From Spirochaetales bacterium (GTDB lineage Bacteria > Spirochaetota > Spirochaetia > Treponematales > UBA12059), in assembly GCA_016926955.1 (NCBI GenBank), contig JAFGNN010000025.1:1-64000 (forward strand): a stretch of DNA of 64,000 bases, given 5' to 3'. Positions 44,501-53,150 of the stretch are shown in pieces; within the stretch, counting starts at the first letter, position 1; each line of letters starts with the position of its first letter. The position numbers and the translations under genes were made by a program. The notes under the pieces were generated by a model, which saw nothing but the letters and a program-made list of their open reading frames with translations, did not search any database and was not told the DNA's origin.

Positions 44501-47500
44501 CGTTGCCGAGCGTAAGCGCGCCCGTGTTGAGGAAGCTCGTGTCGGCCGCAACGGCAAAGCTCGAGGAATTGACGATGACCGAATAGTCCTGCCCGGCGGT
44601 GACCAGCGACCCGAGGCTCACGGTCTGGCCGTCGGCGAAGGTGACGGCGCCCGTCGTGTCGGTGATGGTCAGCGAGGTCGCGTTGAGATTGCCTGAGAAG
44701 GCGACGCCGGCCCGCGCCTGCGTCACGATGAGCGGACCCGCTCCGCCCGACCCGGCCGCGCCGATCGCGACCGCGCCGCCTGAGTCGACGATGGAGAGTC
44801 CGCCCGCCAGGTTCACCATGGAGCCGAGGGTTATCGTCGCGCCCGCGGTCGAGCCCGAGTCGAGCGAGAGGGAATTGCCGCCCGATGTCACCGCGCCGAG
44901 CGCGATGGTTCCGGCCGGGCCGTTCCCCGAATCGAGCGTCGTCGCGGCCGCGAGCGTCAGGTCGCCGAAGGAGATGGCCGCGTCCGTCGCTGAGACGGAG
45001 CCCGCCAAGGTGACGATGCCGCCCGAGCTTTCGCCTATGCCGAGCGCCGCCGAGAACGAGTCGCCCGCGTCGTCGCCGAGGGTCAGCGCGCCGGAGTTGT
45101 CGAAGGTCGCCGCGCCCGAAATCGAGGTCGACTGCGCGGGCGCCGTGTTGAAGGAAAGGCCGAAAGCCTTGTTCGCCCCGATGGCGAAGGCGGCCGCGGA
45201 AAAGCCGGAGGAGAACGCGAGGCTGCCCCCGGTTTTCGACGCGCTTATCGTCGCGGAGCCCAGGGTCGATCCGGCGAAGTCCGCGGTCTGCGCGCCCGTT
45301 CCGGTAAAGGAGACGGCTCCGGCGCTCGAGAGCGTGCCCGTGCCGCGGGTGATCGAAGAAGTCGGACCGGAGAGGGTCAGCGGATTCGCGGCCAGGTCGA
45401 AGGATCCGGCCGAGAGGACCACGTTTCCGGAAACCGTCACGGCGCCGCTCGCGGAGAGCGTACCGGAATTGACAGTCAGCGTCGTTATGCCGGTGCCGCG
45501 CAACGCTACGACGCCGTCCGTCGTGATGGCGTTCGACACCGGGTTCGTCACCGCGATGCCGTTCGCGCCGCCGTCGATGCCCGCGCCCGTCGTCACCGTC
45601 AGGGTCGTTATGGTCGAGGCCGCGCCCGTGTTCGTCAGCGAGCCGCCCGAGACGGCGACCGCGCCGGAGAGGCCGGAATAGCCGGCGAACGAGAACGCGC
45701 TGCCGCCTACCGCGATGGTGCCCGCGTTCGTCACCGCGCCGGAGACGCTCAGGTCGCCGCCGAGCGAGAGCGTGCCCGCCGTCACCGTCAAACCGCCGGC
45801 GACGCTCGCCCCCGAAGCCAGGCTCACCGTGTCCGTCCCGAGCGATTTGGCGACTTCCAGGTCGTTGTAGGCGAAGGCGCCCGCTGATATGGCCGGCGTC
45901 GCGCCGTCGAGGAGGACGAGCGAGGCGCCGGAGTTGAAGGCGCCGGGCGTGAAGTTGCCGCCGACCGCGATGGTCTGCGCGCCGCTCGCGGACAGCGTGC
46001 CGGCTCCGCCGAGGTTTCCGCCCGCCGTCACGTCGAAGCTGGCTGCGTCGAGGGTCACGTCGGCGCCGATCGAAATGCTCGTCGCCAGAACCGGCGTACC
46101 GAGCGTCTTGATGGTCGCCGCGCCGCCCGGGACGAACGATACCGAGCCGAGGTTTTCAGGGGTGTCGGAATTCTCGTCACGGATGGTCCCGTTCGTTATC
46201 GTCGAGCCGCCGAGCGTGAGCGGCTGGCCGCTGTTCACGTACGAAGCGGTATCCTCGATGGTGAAATGACGGAGGACGACGAGCGATGATCCGGCGGTCC
46301 GGGTCAGCGTGCGTCCCGCCGGGATCGTCAGGTCGAGCAGGGTGACGGCTCCGGACATGGAGCCGCCGGTGGAAACGTCCTTGGCGTTGAATGCGAGCGT
46401 GCCCGCGTTGGAAAGGTCGCCGACGATGGCGAGGTCGCCGCCATTCGATCCCGAGTCCCAGGTTACCGTCGCGCCCAAAGCAACGTCGAGCGAGGCGAGC
46501 GTCTGGTTGCCGAGCGGCGCGTTGAGGCCGTCCTGCGTGAAGGAACCCGAGGACACCGTCATGTCGCCGGAGGCGAAGGCCAGGGCGCCGACCGACACCG
46601 CGGCGCCGGCCACGTCGAAGCTCGCGAGTCCGCCTGAGTACGCGCCGTCGAGTGTCACCGTTCCCGCCCCCGCGGAGAACGCCGTCGTCACGGTCAGCGT
46701 GTCCGCTGCCGAAAGCGTGAAGCCGCCCGTGAGCGTCTTCGAGAAATTCGCCGCCGTGAACGAGCCGTCCGTCGTAACCGATCCCGTGTTGGCGACCGAG
46801 AGCGTCGACAGCGTCGAGCCCGAAAAGTCCACCGACTGCGCGCCCGAGCCGTCGAGCAGCACCGTGCCGGTCGAACTGATGACGCCCGAGCCTCGGCTTA
46901 TGTCCCCCGCCACGGCGAGCTGGCTGCCCCCCATGGCGAGCGTGCCGGCGCCGAGGTACAGGTCGTCCGCGAGGTCCAGGACGGCGCCGCCGGGCTGGAA
47001 GGTTCCCGCGCCCGCGAGCTCCAGGTCGAAGTAGTCGACACCCGCCCCGAAATCCTGGACCGTGTACGGTCCCGTGGCGCCGTCGTAGCGCCAGGCGCCG
47101 GAGCCCGTGTCGTTCGCCGCCAGCGCCACGGTCTGCGAGCCCTCGAGGACGACGACGCCCGCGTTCGAAAGCGAGGCCGCCGAGAAGTCGTTGGCGTCGA
47201 GGTCGAGCGTCGCGTTCGCGCCGACCGTCAGCGCGTTCGCCACCGCGAGCGCCACGCCGCTCGCGGCGCTCCGCGCGAAGGTGGACGCGACCGCGGGCGC
47301 CAGTTCCAGGTCGTAATAATCCGTCGCCCCGAAATCCGCGACGACGCCGCCCGAAGCCGTGTAGCGCACGAGGCCCTGGGTCGCGTCGTTCCCGCTCGGG
47401 CGGCCGGCGCCCGTAATGATGATGGTGCCGGCGTTGGTCACGACGCCGCCGACGCTCAGGTCGTTGGCGCCGAGGCTCAAGACGGCGCCGGGCTCCAGTT

Positions 47501-50500
47501 CCAGGTCGTCGATGGACCAGTCGGCGTCGGGCAGGCGCGGCCAGGCCGGGCTGCCGGCGGCAACCAGGATCGAGGCGCTGCCGTCGTTGGGCGGAGCGAG
47601 GTCGCCGACCCAGTTGAGCCCGTCGGTCCAGTCGGACGTGAGCTGCGAGCCGTCCCATTCGTAGATAGGGAAGACCCAGCGACCGGCGCCGAGCGTGTCG
47701 TTGTTGCCGAGATTGAGCGAGTTCGTGGGCGCTATGACCATGGCGAAGGCGTCGGACACGGCCGAGTCGCGGATGCTCGCGTAGTCGACCGCGTAGGCGC
47801 CGGCCGCGTCGTCGGCGGCGAGGGTCCACTGGCTGCCCGCGACCGTGCTCTCGAGGACTATGAGGTTGCCGGCACTTCCCGCGATGCCGAAGGAATTCCG
47901 GACGGTCTGCGTCGTGCCCGCCGTGAAGCGGATGGTCTTGCCCGCGGCGCTCGACGTGAGGTCGTGGAAGTCCGACGAGCCGGAGATCGTGGTGGCGACC
48001 GACGCGTTCGCGAGGTCGAGCGCTCCCGTGCCGGGATCGAAGACGCCGGCGTTCGAGAAGTTGCCGTCGAGCGCGATGTCGTACACCCCCGCGGAGAAGG
48101 TCGCGCTCGCGGCGACGGAGAGATTGCCGGCGACCGCGACCGACGATCCGAGCGAGACGGACTTCGCGACGCCCGAACCCGCAGTCAGCGAGGGCAGGAC
48201 GTCGGCGCCGCTCGAGCTCGTCGTCAATGTCGCCGCGGCGGCGCCGTCGAGCGCGAGCGAGCTGGTCCCGTCGATGACGAGGACGGCGGTTCCCGTGACC
48301 GAGAAGTCGCCGCCAACGACGAGGGCGCGCCCCGAGGCGTCGAGCGAGCCGGCGGAGAGGATGAAGCTTCCGTTCGCGTCGAGCGGAGCTCCGAGCGTCC
48401 GCGTTCCTCCGGCGAATTCTACGTCGAAGAAGGAAGAAAGCCCCGCGAAACCCGTGCCGCCCGCCTTGTAGCGGGTCAGGCCGGAATCGGTATCCTGGGT
48501 GAAGCCCGTCAGGGTTTCGTCGCCGGTCAGTATCAGCGTGCCCGCGTTCGAGTAAGCGCCCGAGAGGCTCAGGTCCCAGCCGTTCAGGTCGAGGCTGGCC
48601 CCGCTCTGGATGCTCAAGGTCGCGACGCTCACGGCGGCGTTGAGGACGGGGTAGCGGGCCTTGCCGACCGGAATGGTGACGAAGGCCGTGCCGGCCGGCG
48701 GCACGGAGAGTCGGTCCCAGTTGCCGGCGTAGAACCAATCGGTGCTCGAGGCGCCGGTCCAGGACCAGTTGGTGGCATCGTAGGTATAGTCAGTCCAAGT
48801 ATCGGTCCGCGTGTTCCCGGTGGAATCGAGGGTGATGACCGAGAAGGTGTAGTCCGTACCGGTCGCGATGCTCGGCAAGGCGAAAGCGCGCGTCCAGGCG
48901 ACGGAGCTCGAATCGGTCGTGGCCGCATGGGTCGTGGGAAGGTCGAAGGCGCCGACCTGCCAGGCTGAGCCGTTCCAGTAGTTCGAATCGGTCTGGCGCA
49001 TGATCCGCACCCTGGTCGAATCCGCCGCGAAGCCGAAGCCGCCCGCCGCGTCGGCCACCGTGCCCGCCACCGTAGTGAGCTCCCCGAAGGGGTCGGAGCC
49101 GGGGGCTGTCAGTACGGCGACGGGCGCGCTCGCGTCCTTCTTGAACGAAAGGGGGCCTGCCACCACGTAGCTCGTGCCGTCGTAGACTCGGAGGTAGAGC
49201 TCGTGCGAGCCGTCGGGAAGCGCCGCGAAGACCAGGTCCGGCACACGGAGCGCCGCCGTATAGCTCGTGGCGAGGGTCGCGTCGCCGAGCGGCGTCGCGC
49301 CGTCCGAAGTCAGCGCGGCCCAGGCGCCGGCCGTGCCGTCGAACTGGTACTCGAGGGCGTCGATGTCGATGTCGTCGTAGAAGTCGACGTCGAGGCCGGC
49401 GTTTGCCGGGAGCGGCCCGTAGGAGCTTTGGTTGACGTTGTAGTACGGGGCGCCTGCCACGAGCGTGATGGTGGCGGCCGGGGAACCCGCCGAGACGTTG
49501 CCGGCGAGGTCGGTCGCGAAGGCGACGAGCTGGAGGGTGTCGCCGGCCACGAGGCCGGACACGGCGAAGTTGTACGACCAGGAACCGGTTACGCCGGCCG
49601 CGAGCGCTGCGTTCGCACAGGCCAACGAGATGGCGCCGGCCTGCCAGGCGCTGCCGTTCCAGTACTGGCTCGTGTTCGAGCGGTAGATCCGCACCGACAC
49701 CGTGTTGGCGCCGACTCCCGCGATGGCGTCGAGCACCGTGCCCGAAAGGTAACCGCCGGGGATCGAAGCGTAGTACGTGGCCGTGCCGCTCGCAGGCTGG
49801 GTGACCAGGACCTCGGGCGGCGTCGCGTCCTTGACGAAGCCCGCGGTCACGGTGGCGTAGGTGGTGTTGCCCAGGTTGTCTACGGCGCGGAAATGGCCCG
49901 CGTGCGCGCCGTCGCCCAGGGCGTCGAAGACGGCCGTCGGTATGCGCGCGACATTGACGTAGCTCGTGTTGGCGCCGCCCGAGAGGTCGACCGGGGTGAC
50001 GCCGCCGCCCGTGGTCAGGCTGGCCCAGGCGCCGGCCGGGTCGCCCGAGTCGATCTGGTACTCGGCGGCCGCGAGGTCGACGTCGTCGAAGAAGTCGACG
50101 TCGAGATCCGCGGGATTCGACGCGACGAGCCCCAAATCGGTCATATTGACGACGATGGTCGGTCCGGAGACCGGCGGCGCGACGGAGTCCTGGTAGACCA
50201 CGACGTTGTCCAGGTACAGGGTCGGATTGGTGGCGGTCATGGCGAACCAGACCTTGCGGATGAGGCCGGCGCCGGCATCGTTGTAGGGCAGGCCCGTCGC
50301 CGAGCCGAGCAGGCTCATGTCCGCCAGGCGCGTAACGCCGATGTCGAAGGTCCCGCTCACCTGGTCGGCGACCACCCTCACCCGGTACCAGGTGTCGAGC
50401 GCCCAGTCGGCGGTGCCGAACAGGCGCCATTCATTGCCCTCGTCGGTGCCGACGTTGCCGTCCTGCCCGGTCGTGCGGTACATGGCCTCGTTCTCGCCGG

Positions 50501-51128
50501 CCGAGTCGTCGGCGACGGTGTCCTTGTCGGAGAACTGGACGTGGATGGCCACCTTCGGCGTCGCCGAAGTCAAAGTCGCGGTCGAGTCGGAGTAGAATAT
50601 CTCGCCCGCGGGGTTGTTGATGGGGAAGGTTCCCGAAAGCAGGACGTCATACTCGACGGTGACGTAGCGCTGGGTGCCCGGGTCGAAGCCCGCGCCCAAG
50701 AGGACGCTGGTGCCCGCGGTGGTGATGCTGAACTGGAGCTTGTTGGTGGCGTTGACCGTGACGGCCGGATCCGTCGTGACGACGCTGAAGACGTTGGCGT
50801 TGGCTGCGTTGGTGAGGGAATTCTCCCAGTCCGGCGAAGCCGAGCCCGCGGGCGTCCACGGGATGGCGGACGGCGTCACCGCGCCCAGGGTTTCGTCGGC
50901 GAAATCCTCCGAGAAAAGCACGTCCACCTGCGCGAAGGCTCCCGCGCTCGTTGCGGCGACGATGGTTGAAACGAGCAAGGCCCTGGCGACGCCGGAGGCC
51001 GCGGGACTCCGGAAGGCTCCGTTCCGCCCTCGCGAAGGCGACCGAGTTGCCTTTCCCCCCCGGTCCCGTCCCGAGTTCGCGATCGTCGTGGTCGTCAAGG
51101 CTCGGCGGGAAGGGAGGGATCGGAACAT
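38532..51128 (-). CDS. Giant secreted beta-helical surface protein (adhesin-like), 4,198 residues
   Basis: One uninterrupted frame of 12.6 kb. A long basic N-region (about 47 residues, Arg/Ser/Thr-rich) precedes a signal peptide with probable cleavage after residue 66 (AGAFA-Q). Residues 70-320 look like a lectin-type beta-sandwich. Two Ig-like modules follow, each with the phrase YWNGSAWQ, then two copies of a W-G-x-x-x-x-D-W...NW module. About 2,700 residues of parallel-beta repeats come next, dominated by short GTL/NAG/VSG/TLG strands in the style of filamentous haemagglutinins. A folded region (SYTEDRDYDGKIDRLR) and a C-terminal FlgD-like Ig domain (GDVVRALYRGTRQPGDYTDVWDGRN) close the protein. 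There is no autotransporter barrel. Cys is nearly absent. The ATG has GGAG upstream. Likely exposed on the cell surface or released; partner unknown. Confidence 0.88.
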   Translation of the reverse strand: MFRSLPSRRALTTTTIANSGRDRGGKATRSPSRGRNGAFRSPAASGVARALLVSTIVAATSAGAFAQVDVLFSEDFADETLGAVTPSAIPWTPAGSASPDWENSLTNAANANVFSVVTTDPAVTVNATNKLQFSITTAGTSVLLGAGFDPGTQRYVTVEYDVLLSGTFPINNPAGEIFYSDSTATLTSATPKVAIHVQFSDKDTVADDSAGENEAMYRTTGQDGNVGTDEGNEWRLFGTADWALDTWYRVRVVADQVSGTFDIGVTRLADMSLLGSATGLPYNDAGAGLIRKVWFAMTATNPTLYLDNVVVYQDSVAPPVSGPTIVVNMTDLGLVASNPADLDVDFFDDVDLAAAEYQIDSGDPAGAWASLTTGGGVTPVDLSGGANTSYVNVARIPTAVFDALGDGAHAGHFRAVDNLGNTTYATVTAGFVKDATPPEVLVTQPASGTATYYASIPGGYLSGTVLDAIAGVGANTVSVRIYRSNTSQYWNGSAWQAGAISLACANAALAAGVTGSWSYNFAVSGLVAGDTLQLVAFATDLAGNVSAGSPAATITLVAGAPYYNVNQSSYGPLPANAGLDVDFYDDIDIDALEYQFDGTAGAWAALTSDGATPLGDATLATSYTAALRVPDLVFAALPDGSHELYLRVYDGTSYVVAGPLSFKKDASAPVAVLTAPGSDPFGELTTVAGTVADAAGGFGFAADSTRVRIMRQTDSNYWNGSAWQVGAFDLPTTHAATTDSSSVAWTRAFALPSIATGTDYTFSVITLDSTGNTRTDTWTDYTYDATNWSWTGASSTDWFYAGNWDRLSVPPAGTAFVTIPVGKARYPVLNAAVSVATLSIQSGASLDLNGWDLSLSGAYSNAGTLILTGDETLTGFTQDTDSGLTRYKAGGTGFAGLSSFFDVEFAGGTRTLGAPLDANGSFILSAGSLDASGRALVVGGDFSVTGTAVLVIDGTSSLALDGAAAATLTTSSSGADVLPSLTAGSGVAKSVSLGSSVAVAGNLSVAASATFSAGVYDIALDGNFSNAGVFDPGTGALDLANASVATTISGSSDFHDLTSSAAGKTIRFTAGTTQTVRNSFGIAGSAGNLIVLESTVAGSQWTLAADDAAGAYAVDYASIRDSAVSDAFAMVIAPTNSLNLGNNDTLGAGRWVFPIYEWDGSQLTSDWTDGLNWVGDLAPPNDGSASILVAAGSPAWPRLPDADWSIDDLELEPGAVLSLGANDLSVGGVVTNAGTIIITGAGRPSGNDATQGLVRYTASGGVVADFGATDYYDLELAPAVASTFARSAASGVALAVANALTVGANATLDLDANDFSAASLSNAGVVVLEGSQTVALAANDTGSGAWRYDGATGPYTVQDFGAGVDYFDLELAGAGTFQPGGAVLDLADDLYLGAGTLAMGGSQLAVAGDISRGSGVISSTGTVLLDGSGAQSVDFSGSTLSTLSVANTGSVTTDGSFTAANFSKTLTGGFTLSAADTLTVTTAFSAGAGTVTLDGAYSGGLASFDVAGAAVSVGALAFASGDMTVSSGSFTQDGLNAPLGNQTLASLDVALGATVTWDSGSNGGDLAIVGDLSNAGTLAFNAKDVSTGGSMSGAVTLLDLTIPAGRTLTRTAGSSLVVLRHFTIEDTASYVNSGQPLTLGGSTITNGTIRDENSDTPENLGSVSFVPGGAATIKTLGTPVLATSISIGADVTLDAASFDVTAGGNLGGAGTLSASGAQTIAVGGNFTPGAFNSGASLVLLDGATPAISAGAFAYNDLEVAKSLGTDTVSLASGASVAGGLTVTAGTLSLGGDLSVSGAVTNAGTIAVGGSAFSFAGYSGLSGAVAVSGGSLTNTGAASTITTLTVTTGAGIDGGANGIAVTNPVSNAITTDGVVALRGTGITTLTVNSGTLSASGAVTVSGNVVLSAGSFDLAANPLTLSGPTSSITRGTGTLSSAGAVSFTGTGAQTADFAGSTLGSATISASKTGGSLAFSSGFSAAAFAIGANKAFGLSFNTAPAQSTSISGAATFDNSGALTLGDDAGDSFSAALGIGESSGGIVTLAGSVSATDAAISFGDLTLAAATTLDSGNGPAGTIALGAVTSGGNSLSLDSGSTAGATITLGSMVNLAGGLSIVDSGGAVAIGAAGSGGAGPLIVTQARAGVAFSGNLNATSLTITDTTGAVTFADGQTVSLGSLVTAGQDYSVIVNSSSFAVAADTSFLNTGALTLGNGAADALSFAAGLDTTTGPFTTGLAGIVSTTDSAMDLGPTTMGANATLRSGSGSIAVASLTDGAASYALSLGSGTQTGAIAFSGDLAVASLVSFSSNYAIAFRGASTTVDVGHAFLNSGALVLGDGADALVFTGGISHTAGSTELNGALSTANAGVAFGVLALSGDSSIDTDTGAGTVQLAGLGGAHDLLVSAGTGTVLVTGAVGDGTAPGNLGSGIGPALDTTGTTGPVEFAGSVDANSGFTIPGLAVFRGDANFGQVLAGDTGTTLSGAATLDGLSLASNQAVSFGNAVTLSGGAVSIATSANDSGVAFASTVAGNQPLSVTTHGAGVVALNGDVTLTGAAAGTNLFVSTASLSFSASVDASTVNRDIELYVDGLSLGGANTISAGTANLSIAPRTTALSVEFAPTDDPALATDVYIDSDFANIVAGSFTLGRATHAGAIHVGNSLGAVDADGYDLSVLSDGAVFVRNDYLAATGNRSLTLDSGAAGVAFVEGSGIAQSIALGSGALAVSDAARLDADLAIGATGGVLFASTLDGTSPGADDLAVTAGAGSVLFSGTVGGTPLGALSVLSANAGLVASFGIDAASVAIAAGGPVDLNGPVTAPGGFSSTGTGFDNSGATITTTDAPLSIVHSGNVIVGSALSSGTGALSARSSGGTLVVSGTVATTSGAIALESQASTLSLAAAVSTATGTVSVDSASGTSVSAAGTISASGAAPVSFGSIGAGALAISANVTTAGSPVRFYRPVTLGATIAVSAGAGNVSFDQTVDATAPGSQGLTVNSGGTTTFAQAVGGSVRLGALTTDAGGTTRLGPSVRTQDQSISFGDDVVLTQAAQVVSGAAATDFSLTVSGDPVAYALTVQEDVATATGTVSFAGSVDLADLVTFGRAYAVRLLAGGSVAQPVSFLNTGTTTLGDDAADDLLLTGGVTATSGPKSLAGTVRSANAAIDFGATGTTLAADAVTRSGSATTGFAAVTGAFSLTLQNAAGATGAVTFTGAVAIDDLVTFAEAYAVTMNAGCDIAQRVDFINSGAVTLGDADADDFLFRGGLGSQAAGTNLFRGVVRTDGLATHDIELDDLSLGGVLTLNAGLAGQLAFTGTVNVSNASGNASVADANGALDNDLTIDASLVDSAAGTLAVASGATVDLGASGFTIGTLSNGAPLAPGVLRLTGTQATHDFTVFDVDSGITEYYGTDPASLVFTAGFAAGSYFDLRVAGTGAGVHSLEAPIAVGSDLRVQSGVLDVSASDHGIAVSGNWRNDVGFAGFVSRAGTVAFDKSSGIIEVRGNNAWYVFSCTVPGIEIRFENTAAAITQRIVPGGIFRVRGSLVQPIRLDRLTLIAGTPGVPAPGAGDDEHFWFFDLVPGAFLDMEHVDVWYSNARSNPVGIPPNVVAGYQLPPQWDYKWLDKLYALYSYTEDRDYDGKIDRLRITTEAAIGNDFTNFDIEVEGYEIDRSEGVNGFERPAAGVTLYVYLVEKPFLDTGSTPRWRVPPEYLMVSLRDEATGSQQFGTLETGDTDYMTPGDTAWPIIAHTLSIPGNDGTYIRFSEKVVKSAGGTLDAADFGGSPFTPIFDGGGPGAFEGVASLGIRSSGDLASGGFTLSAEASTRDEGLPPLWLPAYSVLYPGAPEPTYPDPATGYLADPNTYAAFGDAPDIAPITRPPFELGRGGKNVHRLSDLLVSVPPTPALAGSWSAANPDSWFAWPSWAKDEAAFPGTTAEYEALTPLEAARSTLGLVRAFDGSQWLRDQDWDLAVRTNPALGLGSLELIYDSNVATRFVSATPGIWLPEFLETDFSGLAAYPNTVVEGGTPSGPVVLDDTAAFAGGAAGDDLWGASFAAGDPEVRSPSTFDFWFRLAGAPTDLYAGRLEMTPGSAALPPDWYRLVRPFTLRIRDIEPQKGGVTVMNNVIDPGKGETVRLNYTLAEAGRVTVLVLTLDGDVVRALYRGTRQPGDYTDVWDGRNAAGNPVARGAYFIRIVGPGLDEIRKVLVVKNP

Positions 51129-51152
51129 GCGGGATACTCCTTCGGTTCCTAC

Positions 51153-51158
51153 ATTATA
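51153..51158 (-). promoter_or_regulatory. Consensus -10 element for the giant surface protein gene
   Basis: A perfect TATAAT on the minus strand, 24 bases upstream of the ATG, but without a good -35 hexamer at the usual spacing, which may point to an activator. The rest of the 282-base gap to the acyl-CoA synthetase gene holds a TATGAT at 51346-51351 as a candidate -10 for that divergent gene. Confidence 0.55.
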
Positions 51159-51410
51159 TAGCCCGGAGCGCGGACTTCCACACGGGGGCACGGAATGCCC
51201 GCCCGGACGCGCCGCGCGCCCCTTGAATTTCGGCGGGTCGGGAGCCTTGCGCGAGCGGGTCGCGCCCGGTTCCGCTTCTTTCGCGCATCAAGGATAATTG
51301 AACCGACGCTCGTCCTTTAGTCGGACTCCGCGCGCAACTTCGGGGTATGATGGGGCGTCCAAACACGGTAGCGGAGCGCCCCGCGAGGGCTGCCCGCCGA
51401 TGGGGCGCAT

Positions 51411-53060
51411 ATGACAGACTATAGTACCTTCACCCTTCGCGAGGTTCTTGTCGGATCGGCGAAGGCTTACGGTCCGACGCCCGCCCTCGGGTGGGTCGAC
51501 GAGATCGCTTCCGGCGGCGGCATGAGCTACGCGGCCCTGCTTTTCCGCGCCCGCGCGCTGTCCGAGCGCCTGGCGGGGCTCGGCCTCCAGCGGGGCGACA
51601 AGGTGGCCCTCTTCGCCGAAAACCGTCCCGAGTGGGGCGTCGCCTATTTCGGCATCGCGGCCGCGGGCTACGTGGTCGTGCCGATCCTGACCGACTTCGG
51701 GACCGAGCAGGTCGACAACATCGTCGCGCACGCGGAGTGCAAGGCCATCGTGGCCAGCCAGAAGACGCGCGCCAAGCTCGGCCCGCGCGCCCTGGACCTC
51801 GAGCAGCTGCCCGTCGAGCAGCTCGCCGTCGGTCCCGCGGCCACCCTGACGGACGCCGAGGCGAAGACCGCCTTCCCCCCGGTCCCGGAGGATTCGCTCG
51901 CGGCCATCATCTACACCTCGGGCACCACGGGCAGCTCGAAGGGCGTCATGCTCAGCCACCGGAACATTGTCTGGGACGCCTGGGCCTGCCGCGACATCAT
52001 CGTCGGATCGCCGAAGGACCGCCTGCTTTCGGTGCTGCCGCTCGCCCACACCTACGAGTGCACGCTCGGACTCGTGTTCCCCGCCATACACGGCTGCCGC
52101 GTCGCCTACCTCGACAAGCCGCCGGTCGCCAGCGTGCTGCTTCCCGCCCTCGCGAAGATCAAGCCCACCATCATGCTGACCGTACCGCTCGTCATCGAGA
52201 AGGTTTACCGCGGCTCGGTGGCGCCTGAGCTCGCGAAGATAGGCCTTTACAGGCACGACTGGCTCAAGCCCCTCTTCCACCGCATCGCGGGAAAGAAGCT
52301 CTACAAGAAATTCGGCGGGCGCCTGCGCTTCTTCGGCGTCGGCGGGGCCGCCCTGGCTCCCGACGTGGAGAAGTTCCTCGCCGACGGCAAGTTCCCCTAC
52401 GCCATCGGCTACGGCCTGACCGAGACCGCCCCGCTCATCGCGGGCTCCGGCCCCTTCCGCACGACGCTCCGCTCCACCGGCCCCCGCCTCAAAGGCGTGG
52501 AGCTCCGCCTGGCGGACGCAAACCCGCAGACCGGCGAAGGCGAGATCCAGGCTCGCGGCCCCAACGTCATGATCGGTTACTACAAGGACGCCGCCAAGAC
52601 GGCCGAGGTGTTCACCGAGGACGGCTGGTTCCGCACCGGCGATACGGGCACCTTCGACTCGAAGGGCCGGCTCTTCATCAAGGGCCGGCTCAAGACCATG
52701 ATCCTGGGCGCCTCCGGCGAGAACATCTACCCCGAGGAGATCGAGGCCCTGATCAACCAGCACGCCCCGGTCGCCGAGTCGCTCGTGTACGGCGAGAAGG
52801 GCGGCCTCGTCGCCCTCGTGCACCTGAAGCCGGAGATACTCGAGGACATCGCCAAGGGCTTCAAGGACCGCGTGGCCGACCTCGAGCACGCGGCGACCCA
52901 GGTCCTCGAGTCCATACGGAAGGAAGTGAACGCCCGGCTCGGCGCCTTCTCGCGCATCGGAAAGGTGAAGCTGCAGCCTGAACCCTTCGAGAAGACGCCC
53001 ACCCAGAAGATCAAGCGCTTCCTCTATCCGGGGAAGAAGGACGAGGCGGCGGACAAGTAG
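51411..53060 (+). CDS. AMP-dependent long-chain acyl-CoA synthetase
   Basis: A 549-residue member of the adenylate-forming superfamily that activates fatty acids to acyl-CoA via acyl-AMP. Motifs: P-loop YTSGTTGSSKGVMLSH near 165-180, GYGLTETAPLI near 338-348 (adenine binding), GWFRTGDTG near 404-412 and GRLKTMILGASGENIYPEEIE near 424-444, with the C-terminal catalytic Lys region TPTQKIKRF. Acyl chain preference cannot be told from the sequence. The ATG lacks a strong ribosome-binding site, though GGGGCGCAT precedes it. A strong intrinsic terminator follows. Confidence 0.92.
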   Translation: MTDYSTFTLREVLVGSAKAYGPTPALGWVDEIASGGGMSYAALLFRARALSERLAGLGLQRGDKVALFAENRPEWGVAYFGIAAAGYVVVPILTDFGTEQVDNIVAHAECKAIVASQKTRAKLGPRALDLEQLPVEQLAVGPAATLTDAEAKTAFPPVPEDSLAAIIYTSGTTGSSKGVMLSHRNIVWDAWACRDIIVGSPKDRLLSVLPLAHTYECTLGLVFPAIHGCRVAYLDKPPVASVLLPALAKIKPTIMLTVPLVIEKVYRGSVAPELAKIGLYRHDWLKPLFHRIAGKKLYKKFGGRLRFFGVGGAALAPDVEKFLADGKFPYAIGYGLTETAPLIAGSGPFRTTLRSTGPRLKGVELRLADANPQTGEGEIQARGPNVMIGYYKDAAKTAEVFTEDGWFRTGDTGTFDSKGRLFIKGRLKTMILGASGENIYPEEIEALINQHAPVAESLVYGEKGGLVALVHLKPEILEDIAKGFKDRVADLEHAATQVLESIRKEVNARLGAFSRIGKVKLQPEPFEKTPTQKIKRFLYPGKKDEAADK

Positions 53061-53111
53061 CCGTCTCCCGCGCGGGAGCCTGCCCGCGCCTCCCTCCGCC
53101 GTCTGGCGGAC

Positions 53112-53150
53112 GGCGCCCGGGCCACCTGACGGTCCGGGCGCCCGCTTTTT
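53112..53150 (+). terminator. Intrinsic terminator of the acyl-CoA synthetase gene
   Basis: GGCGCCCGG and CCGGGCGCC form a perfect 9-bp stem with a 13-base loop, followed by CGCTTTTT. It lies in the gap to the convergent methyltransferase gene and has a T-run only for the plus strand. Confidence 0.88.
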
